Positions 34,109 to 40,441 of a stretch of DNA of 40,441 bases are shown here, in pieces (positions within the stretch are counted from its first letter, which is position 1; every line of letters begins with the position of its first letter). The notes beneath the pieces are model-generated. The model was not told where the DNA came from. It made no database searches and saw only the letters and a list, made by a program, of their open reading frames with translations. This DNA is from an uncultured Paludibacter sp. (GTDB lineage: Bacteria; Bacteroidota; Bacteroidia; Bacteroidales; Paludibacteraceae): positions 1 through 40,441 of the forward strand of contig CALCBD010000014.1 in the NCBI GenBank assembly GCA_937897985.1, given 5' to 3'. The position numbers and the translations under genes are program-made.

Positions 34109-34954
34109 ATGATAAAAGAAATAAAAGATACAAATGCGGGGCCTATCGGAGTTTTCGACTCCGGATACGGCGGCCTGACGATTCTTGAAAAAATTCGTCA
34201 GCAATTACCCGGATACGATTATATTTATTTAGGTGACAATGCCCGTACTCCTTACGGAACACGTTCGTTTGAAATTGTTTATAAATACACCCTCGAATGC
34301 GTAACCAAATTATTTGAAATGGGTTGTCATCTGGTCATTCTGGCCTGTAACACAGCTTCGGCCAAAGCATTACGTACCATCCAGCAAAATAATTTAGCCC
34401 GCTTGGATCCTGACAGAAGGGTGTTGGGAGTCATTCGTCCGACGGTGGAAGCACTGGATAAAATCAGCATTACCAGACATGTCGGGTTACTTGCCACTTC
34501 GGGAACAGTACAATCCGATTCGTATCCGCTCGAAATCAAAAAATTATACACTGATATCGTTGTAAGTTCTGAAGCCTGCCCCATGTGGGTGCCACTCATC
34601 GAAAACAATGAGCACAATTCGCCGGGAGCAGACTATTTTGTAAAAAAACATCTCGACAACCTGTTAAAATCAGATGCAGCCATTGACACCATTATGCTTG
34701 GCTGTACGCACTATCCACTACTATTGCCCAAAATCAGAAAATTCATTCCTGCAACTATTCAGGTTATTTCGCAGGGAGATTTGGTGGCTGTAAGTTTAGA
34801 GGACTATTTACTTCGTCATCCCGAAATAGATGCCAAATGCAGCAAAACAGCGAAAATCCGTTATTTCAGCACCGAATCGGTTGAAAAATTCTCCGCTTCA
34901 GCTTCCGTCTTTCTGAACGAAACCATACAGGCCGAACATATCGATACGGAATGA
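34109..34954 (+). CDS. murI: Glutamate racemase
   Basis: 281 residues from the ATG at 34109; the frame is open to a TTG overlapping the M23 gene, which is less likely. It makes D-glutamate for peptidoglycan. The two catalytic cysteines are Cys80 (LACNTASAKALR) and Cys199 (MLGCTHYPLLLP), with the catalytic Asp17-Ser18 in GVFDSGYGGLT and YLGDNARTPYG at 40-50. It probably shares a transcript with the M23 gene. No clear terminator follows. Confidence 0.96.
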   Translation: MIKEIKDTNAGPIGVFDSGYGGLTILEKIRQQLPGYDYIYLGDNARTPYGTRSFEIVYKYTLECVTKLFEMGCHLVILACNTASAKALRTIQQNNLARLDPDRRVLGVIRPTVEALDKISITRHVGLLATSGTVQSDSYPLEIKKLYTDIVVSSEACPMWVPLIENNEHNSPGADYFVKKHLDNLLKSDAAIDTIMLGCTHYPLLLPKIRKFIPATIQVISQGDLVAVSLEDYLLRHPEIDAKCSKTAKIRYFSTESVEKFSASASVFLNETIQAEHIDTE

Positions 34955-35807
34955 AATCACCTGCCATTTTGTCATTTAAGCCTCTGTATACTACCATTTC
35001 ACACTGATTTTTGCACGTTTTTTTACGTCGATTTTAAGCAATATTGCTGGTCTAAAAATATTTCGTTTTTTTATTTTTTTGTATTTCAACGGTGCATAAA
35101 AAAAGCCGGATTTTCTCCCGATATTGTCCGGTTTCGGGCAAAAATTCTCACATTTTCGTTCAATCCTAACATCCCGAATCATCTTTTCCGGACGATTTAC
35201 ACCTTCGCTTTTAAACTTTCTTAACTTTTTACTCCGGGCTTTTACTGTCCGATAAGCCTTGTTTACTACTACCTATCGACACATATCTCTGTATATCAAC
35301 AAGATATCAAATCCATCATTCAAGGCATTATTTGAGAAAAAAAACCGGTTTTTTGCTGAATATGTCAGCTTATTTATGTATATTAGATGTACAAACCATC
35401 TGACAATCTTTGCTTTATGAAAAACCGTTTACAACCCCAGCAATTTGTAGTAATTATTGCCACAGTAATTTTCCGCAAAATTCACCAAAAAACTTTTCCG
35501 GCAACTTCTGCCAAAAATCTGCCACGGGATTTTTTCCGTTATCCTCTGTTTTCATTTTTTCTTTCAAAATCGCTATCAGTTCCATCCGTCAGGTCAGCGG
35601 TAAATAAGACACCCTCAACTATCACTGCAGCCCGAATTATATCCGCTGTCAGTCTGCTGCTCTTCTTATGTACACTTATGTGACATTGCCTGACAGAACG
35701 CCCTGTCAGGCTAAAAATCAAATCAGTCAATGGCCTTTTCAGACAATAATGCGTTTGAAAGCCCCGATTCAGCAATTTTTATTAACTCAAAAAAAAATTA
35801 ACTCTTT
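34955..35807. other. Long intergenic region before the T9SS/YD cluster
   Basis: About 850 bp, the longest gene-free stretch. No convincing reading frame: a 98-codon frame at 35387-35683 is low-complexity and matches nothing I recognise. Contents: a weak hairpin CCGGA/TCCGG (35106-35110 and 35127-35131) that runs into seven T on the minus strand; AATCTTTG (35405-35412), one mismatch from the -7 consensus; and a perfect 9-bp hairpin GCCTGACAG/CTGTCAGGC (35688-35696 and 35703-35711) about 100 bp upstream of the next gene. It could hold a promoter, a regulatory RNA or decayed sequence. Confidence 0.5.
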
Positions 35808-36875
35808 ATGAAACAACAAATTTTACTGTTCACAATATTGTGTACAACACTCACCGGCATGGCTGCCAATCATGTGCTTACCAAAGGACGAAATGCCTAC
35901 AGGGCTGCCGACCGGATCATCAAACAACAGGTAGAATTCAAAGACCCCGGAAGCACAGGCAATGATCTGATCTGGGATTTCAGTATGCTGCAACCCATCA
36001 ACGAAGAGTACAAAATCAATTACTTTATCCCCGACAGTTCGCGAATGGATACTCTGTGCGGACTCGAACACCGTACCCGGTACTACTATTGCCAAAAGAA
36101 CGACAGTCTTTGGGCAACGGGATTCGAAAATTCGACCACCATGATGGAATACCTCAAACCTGAGCTCAGGTTGAAATTCCCCTTCGCGTACGGTGACACA
36201 CTTTTCAGCCGTTTCGAAGGTACAGGTCAGTACTGTCACCGCATCGATCTGGAGGTAAAAGGTTACACACGTATTCAGGCCGATGCCAGAGGTGAACTGA
36301 AACTGCCCGGAAATATGAGTGTAAAGAAAGCACTGCGCGTCCGTACACTGCGCTACTATACCCAAACCGGCAAAGACAGCATCGACATGACCCTCGATAC
36401 CTACTCATGGTATGCCGAAGGTGTACGTTATCCGGTGTTCGAAAGTGTAAAAACAAATCTGATAAAACACCGGCTTTCGGGCAACGGTAGTAATACAAAC
36501 GGACAGGATACCACCATATTTGCCACCTCGTTTTATTATCCGCCCGAACTACAGATAGCACAGGTACAAACCGACCCTTTACCTGCCGAAAGCGATGATA
36601 CAGCAGGCGCTGAAACAGTGTTTACCGAAGCTACATATATGCCTAACCCCGTTGTAAGCAATCTGCAAATCAAATACAAACTTACACGACCGGCCAGACT
36701 GTGGTTTGCCGTTTATAACAATTCAGGTGTACCTGTACGCCAGACCACACCGCTCCAACTTGCCGAAGGTCAGCAAAACACCACCATCGATATGAAAGCC
36801 CTGATCACAGGAACCTACACTTTGTATATCCATGTGGACGATATGGTAATCAATAAGGTAGTGGTGAAGAAATAA
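35808..36875 (+). CDS. T9SS type A sorting domain protein
   Basis: 355 residues. A signal peptide (MKQQILLFTILCTTLTGMAA) leads into a body with no recognised catalytic domain (GSTGNDLIWDFSMLQPINEE, YYYCQKNDSLWATGFE). The last 85 or so residues are a T9SS type A C-terminal sorting domain: YMPNPVVSNLQIKYKLTRPA, then LWFAVYNNSGVPVRQTTPLQ and a final strand ending INKVVVKK. It should cross the outer membrane through the Por/T9SS machinery. Base composition is more G+C-rich than the next gene. It lies 25 bp before a large YD-repeat gene, so the two are probably co-transcribed and functionally linked; the role is unknown. Confidence 0.8.
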   Translation: MKQQILLFTILCTTLTGMAANHVLTKGRNAYRAADRIIKQQVEFKDPGSTGNDLIWDFSMLQPINEEYKINYFIPDSSRMDTLCGLEHRTRYYYCQKNDSLWATGFENSTTMMEYLKPELRLKFPFAYGDTLFSRFEGTGQYCHRIDLEVKGYTRIQADARGELKLPGNMSVKKALRVRTLRYYTQTGKDSIDMTLDTYSWYAEGVRYPVFESVKTNLIKHRLSGNGSNTNGQDTTIFATSFYYPPELQIAQVQTDPLPAESDDTAGAETVFTEATYMPNPVVSNLQIKYKLTRPARLWFAVYNNSGVPVRQTTPLQLAEGQQNTTIDMKALITGTYTLYIHVDDMVINKVVVKK

Positions 36876-36900
36876 AAAATAATTATTAAAAATCAGCAAT

Positions 36901-39900
36901 ATGAAAAATATATTTTTAATTACTTTAAGTTTATTACTTATACAAATCTGTGATGCTCAAACCGATAGCATTAGCACAAAAAATGGAATTACATCTGATA
37001 AAAATTCAGCAATCGATTTACCTTCATATTTATTACCTTCTCCCGAAGTAAGAGCAATAACCCGCTTTGGCGATTATCCTGTAGGTTATAGCACCGGAAT
37101 ACCTGATATCTCAATTCCATTGTACGAAATAAATTCCGGGGAAATGAAATTACCAATAGCAATGAAATTTCACCCTTCAGGCAGAAAAATTGAAGAAAGA
37201 GAAGGAATAATGGGTTTTGGCTGGACATTGGATTGTGGAGGAATAATATCCCGAACAAGAAGAGGATTGACAGATGAGAATAATTCATATATGTTTTTAC
37301 CATACGATTCATTAAAAGCAGATGGTTTCATTTATAAAGACGGAGAAGAAATACCAAATAAAAATTATTTTAGTGATAAGCTTTTATGGGGTGTAATTTC
37401 GCCGGAAAAAGCTTTAAGTAAAAAGATCAATTTTTATGATAGCCAGTATGATATTTTCAGTTATGTTTTGCCAAGTGGAAGTGGGAAGTTTATTTTAAAA
37501 GACACGACCATTAATTTTGTGAAATCAAAAATACCTTTTACAATACCCTTTAAACCAATTGAAGTTAAAATTACCAATTATCAAACAGTTTTTAACAGAA
37601 ATTTTATCGGACAATTTGTGATTACCGACATTGATGGGACTCAATACTATTTTGGCAAAAGTTTACTCAACCAAAATATTTATACAGAAACAGTCAGACC
37701 GATTAGTATACCCCAAATTTCAAATAATGATAAAGAATTGAATCCCGAATATGTGTCGGCATGGAACATTACCGGAATAATCAGTCCGGACAAAAATGAC
37801 ACTATTTATTTTGAATATGGTGAAAAGAAGGAGTATATATCAGCATATAATCAGGATTCACCAACCAACAAATATAATTCACAAACATTTTCAATTGGCG
37901 ATAAATTTATTAAGGCGGCAAGTGAGTTAGATGGATTCAGCGAATTAGACTCAAATACTTCGAAAGAGTCTTTTGATGAATTACCTAAGGGAAGGGTAAC
38001 TTATGGTGCCTTGAATTATTCGACCTGCAGGATTAGCCAAATTAGTTTTAAAAAAAATACAATTAAATTCAATGTCGACCCGACTGAAAAACTTTTAAAT
38101 AGCATTGAAGTTATCAACTACAAAAATGATTTAATCAAAAGATGCAATTTTTATTATTCTAAATACAACGGAGAGATAGTCAAAACGATGGATTATTTTA
38201 CTGTATCAACATCGAACCAGACAAACACAACCGAAAAATATAGTTTCGACTATTACAGAGCGACAGCCGTATATGATAACTTTTATGCAAAGGACTGGTG
38301 GGGATACTACAACAACATGAATAACAATTTTGTGGTTCCGAATTTTAATATTAAATATCTAAATTACAATGGCACATATAAAAATCTGTTGATCGCCAAT
38401 AACTGTTTCTATCTGGGAGGACTTTCAGTTGACAGGAGTGTAAATGAAAACGCCGTGAAAACCGGAATGTTAAAAAAGATTGTATACCCAACCGGAGGCA
38501 GTACAGAGTTTATTTATGAAATGAATAAATACAAATCTGCAGCAAATTCAGGGTTGTTGCTAAACGGACCCGGATTGAGAATAGTTAGTATAATAAATTC
38601 TCCGTTAAAAGGTGAAAGTGTTGTGAAATCGTATGGATACGAAAATGAAGAATTCCCCGAACAGCTAAAACCGAATGAAGAAAATTTTGTTGAAGAAACC
38701 CGCGTAAGATCCTACCTGGAATTAAGCACTAATTATTCATTAAGTTACTATACAATATACATTGAACAAAACCCTGATGAATCATATAAATTTGTACAAG
38801 CATATTTTGATTATTCCAGAGATTTTATCGGGACTCAACAGTTGAACTATATGGACTATAGGGTAAGGACGTATAACTCCGATTTCGTGCTCGAAACTAC
38901 AGGTTTATGCTCTTCAAATGTACATTACAGGAAAGTAACCGAGACGTTTTCATCCGCGATCAACAATACTGGTAATGGTTATATAATTTACATTTTTGAT
39001 CCTTTGTACCGCGACTTTGCCGAATATAAGTATTACGATAATGAGGTTGGTAATTTCGTTTCGAAATATGATGATTATAAAATACAAAATAAGCTTAAAT
39101 ACATAAAGGATGACTATTGCTGGAAAGGTGGAAAATTGAGGATAAAAGAAGATCATAGTCCGAATAAAATTACTAAAACCACTTATTACGACTACAATGA
39201 TTTTATTGTCGACAAACGGAATGAATTGTGCGCCAAAAGATATTTCAACTTTATAGATAACACTGAAGACGAATTTTTATTAATAAATATCAATGAGTCA
39301 TCTTTTGGAAATAAATTATTTTGTTACGCGTTAAAAAATTACATATCAGGAGTTGAGCTTTTAACAAAAGAAACAACGGTCGTCGATAATGTAACAAGTA
39401 TAAAAGAATACATATACGAGCCCAAATTTTTGCAATTAAGCAAAGAGATTGTTTGGGACAGCAAAGCGACTTTCGATTTTTACAATAGAATTGCAACTGG
39501 TTCGAACAATGTTACTGAATACAAATATCCGTATCAAATTTCGGGAAATGCCGTTTGTGATTCGCTGACTAAAAGAAATATACTGACTCCTGTCATCGAA
39601 AAAACAAATTATAAAAACAATAATCAGTTTTTAGATAAAACCATTACCGACTACTATCCGTGGTCAAAATATCTTATAGCTCCTCAATCTATTCAATATC
39701 AAAGCTCAACACAAACAAGCCCTGAAATTCGGTTAGTTTTTTCAAGTTATGATAAAAATGGAAATCCGGTTTTTATAACAAAAGATAACACCAATAGTGT
39801 TGTTTACCTCTGGAGTTATAAAGGTCTGTATCCCATAGCCGAAATTAAAAATGCAACATACACCGAGGTTGCCGGTGCAGTTCAGAAAGTTTTTTCGATG

Positions 39901-40149
39901 AATATCGACAATTTGTCTGCAATGACCGTTCCGAATGAAAGCAAGCTAAAAGATGGCAGTCTGCAGAATGCTTTATCCAATGCTCTGGTGACCACCTACA
40001 CTTACAAACCTTTGGTCGGTATTACTTCGGTGACTGATCCACGTGGTGTTACCACCACTTACAATTACGATGATTTCAACCGATTGCAAAGTGTTGTCAA
40101 TACCAAAAACCAGACTACTCAGAGCTTCGATTACAATTACAAACAATAA
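36901..40149 (+). CDS. Large secreted YD-repeat (RHS-related) protein
   Basis: 1082 residues with a signal peptide (MKNIFLITLSLLLIQICDAQ). An N-terminal block typical of Bacteroidota RHS proteins (about 60-125) reads YSTGIPDISIPLYEI, LPIAMKFHPSGRKIEEREGI and GFGWTLDCGGIISRTRRGL. The middle is a long beta-rich region with few recognisable repeats. YD motifs appear near the end: DPRGVTTTYNYDDFNRLQSV followed by QSFDYNYK. It stops right after the YD motifs and has no RHS core or toxin tip. The first 950 codons are AT-rich, while the last 110 or so are noticeably richer in G+C. The next gene starts 12 bp later. It may form part of a beta-cocoon with the downstream protein; that is inference. Confidence 0.8.
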   Translation: MKNIFLITLSLLLIQICDAQTDSISTKNGITSDKNSAIDLPSYLLPSPEVRAITRFGDYPVGYSTGIPDISIPLYEINSGEMKLPIAMKFHPSGRKIEEREGIMGFGWTLDCGGIISRTRRGLTDENNSYMFLPYDSLKADGFIYKDGEEIPNKNYFSDKLLWGVISPEKALSKKINFYDSQYDIFSYVLPSGSGKFILKDTTINFVKSKIPFTIPFKPIEVKITNYQTVFNRNFIGQFVITDIDGTQYYFGKSLLNQNIYTETVRPISIPQISNNDKELNPEYVSAWNITGIISPDKNDTIYFEYGEKKEYISAYNQDSPTNKYNSQTFSIGDKFIKAASELDGFSELDSNTSKESFDELPKGRVTYGALNYSTCRISQISFKKNTIKFNVDPTEKLLNSIEVINYKNDLIKRCNFYYSKYNGEIVKTMDYFTVSTSNQTNTTEKYSFDYYRATAVYDNFYAKDWWGYYNNMNNNFVVPNFNIKYLNYNGTYKNLLIANNCFYLGGLSVDRSVNENAVKTGMLKKIVYPTGGSTEFIYEMNKYKSAANSGLLLNGPGLRIVSIINSPLKGESVVKSYGYENEEFPEQLKPNEENFVEETRVRSYLELSTNYSLSYYTIYIEQNPDESYKFVQAYFDYSRDFIGTQQLNYMDYRVRTYNSDFVLETTGLCSSNVHYRKVTETFSSAINNTGNGYIIYIFDPLYRDFAEYKYYDNEVGNFVSKYDDYKIQNKLKYIKDDYCWKGGKLRIKEDHSPNKITKTTYYDYNDFIVDKRNELCAKRYFNFIDNTEDEFLLININESSFGNKLFCYALKNYISGVELLTKETTVVDNVTSIKEYIYEPKFLQLSKEIVWDSKATFDFYNRIATGSNNVTEYKYPYQISGNAVCDSLTKRNILTPVIEKTNYKNNNQFLDKTITDYYPWSKYLIAPQSIQYQSSTQTSPEIRLVFSSYDKNGNPVFITKDNTNSVVYLWSYKGLYPIAEIKNATYTEVAGAVQKVFSMNIDNLSAMTVPNESKLKDGSLQNALSNALVTTYTYKPLVGITSVTDPRGVTTTYNYDDFNRLQSVVNTKNQTTQSFDYNYKQ

Positions 40150-40161
40150 AAAATCAGCATT

Positions 40162-40441
40162 ATGAAAAGAATTAAATTTATTATATGTTTCTTTTCTGTA
40201 GCCTTAGCTACAATAGCACAAACATCTACAGAAAATTATATCCTCTCACGGACTTATACCTCCGAAGCTACGGGGTATTCGGCAACCTATCTGGATCAGA
40301 TTCAGTATTTCGACGGATTGGGCCGACCCATTCAAACCGTACAGAAAGGGATTACACCCGGCACAACTCATTATGACCTCGTAACTTACACTGAGTACGA
40401 TGGTGCAGGGCGGGTATCCAAACAATGGTTACCCATTGTAA
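40162..40441 (+). CDS. DUF6443/RHS-type protein, 5' end only
   Basis: 93 codons are visible before the window ends, with no stop. A signal peptide (MKRIKFIICFFSVALATIAQ) precedes NYILSRTYTSEATGYSATYL, YFDGLGRPIQTVQKGITPGT and YTEYDGAGRVSKQWLPIV. This is the DUF6443 start that in Bacteroidota usually leads into a long YD-repeat protein with an RHS-associated core. It follows the YD-repeat gene by 12 bp and shares its translation-start leader. Whether it carries a C-terminal toxin or an immunity partner follows lies outside the window. Confidence 0.85.
   Translation, partial: MKRIKFIICFFSVALATIAQTSTENYILSRTYTSEATGYSATYLDQIQYFDGLGRPIQTVQKGITPGTTHYDLVTYTEYDGAGRVSKQWLPIV

Noticed and set aside
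35387..35683. 98-codon plus-strand frame in the long gap before the T9SS gene
   Set aside because: Low-complexity, Lys/Phe/Ser-rich product with no family likeness, overlapping other frames; no good promoter.
35688..35711. Perfect hairpin GCCTGACAG/CTGTCAGGC as a terminator
   Set aside because: Neither strand has a T tract after the stem, so it is reported only as an unexplained hairpin.

Overview
The window reads as a stretch of a Bacteroidota chromosome, most likely order Bacteroidales or a near relative. The evidence is type IX secretion (T9SS) C-terminal sorting tails, BACON domains, a DUF3078 outer-membrane protein, a DUF6443/YD-repeat cluster, the neighbourhood of an OstA-like gene, three parvulin-type genes and guaB, and many copies of the Bacteroidota promoter -7 element TAnnTTTG upstream of genes. 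Most of it is ordinary core genome; the accessory-looking parts are the two large exported proteins at 15.7-22.1 kb and the right end from 35 kb onward. I saw no rRNA, tRNA, CRISPR array, transposase or phage gene.

Layout. 1-300: tandem palindromic intergenic repeat. 309-8310 (minus): OstA/LptA-like protein, a SurA-like foldase, a SurA-like lipoprotein, a two-domain parvulin foldase and guaB, i.e. an envelope-biogenesis block beside IMP dehydrogenase. 8510-10195 (minus): RluF-type pseudouridine synthase and a Nudix CoA pyrophosphatase. 10377-14160 (minus): sufB-sufC-sufD Fe-S scaffold genes. 14902-22058 (plus): guanine deaminase, a secreted FG-GAP/BACON/T9SS protein and a VIT-vWA-TonB_C protein. 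22211-25253 (minus): pyrE, an SRPBCC protein and argH, plus yraN. 25359-28563 (plus): small ribbon-helix-helix protein, rmuC, DUF3078 protein. 28575-34954: HD phosphohydrolase (minus), tag (plus), alaS (minus), then an M23 peptidase and murI (plus). 35808-40441 (plus): T9SS-tailed protein, large YD-repeat protein and the start of a DUF6443 RHS-type protein cut off by the window end.

How the genes work together. The left block supplies outer-membrane and LPS assembly (LptA-like bridge, periplasmic foldases). SufBCD builds Fe-S clusters. pyrE, guaB and guaD touch nucleotide metabolism, and argH the last step of arginine synthesis. M23 peptidase and MurI act on peptidoglycan. The right-end cluster is an export-linked cassette of YD-repeat proteins.

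The strongest leads are the VIT-vWA-TonB_C fusion, the T9SS/YD/DUF6443 cluster with a repeated translation leader and an internal base-composition step, and the FG-GAP/BACON giant with an inverted repeat in its 5' leader. I did not find a convincing wholly new system. Start sites, promoters and terminators are read by eye.
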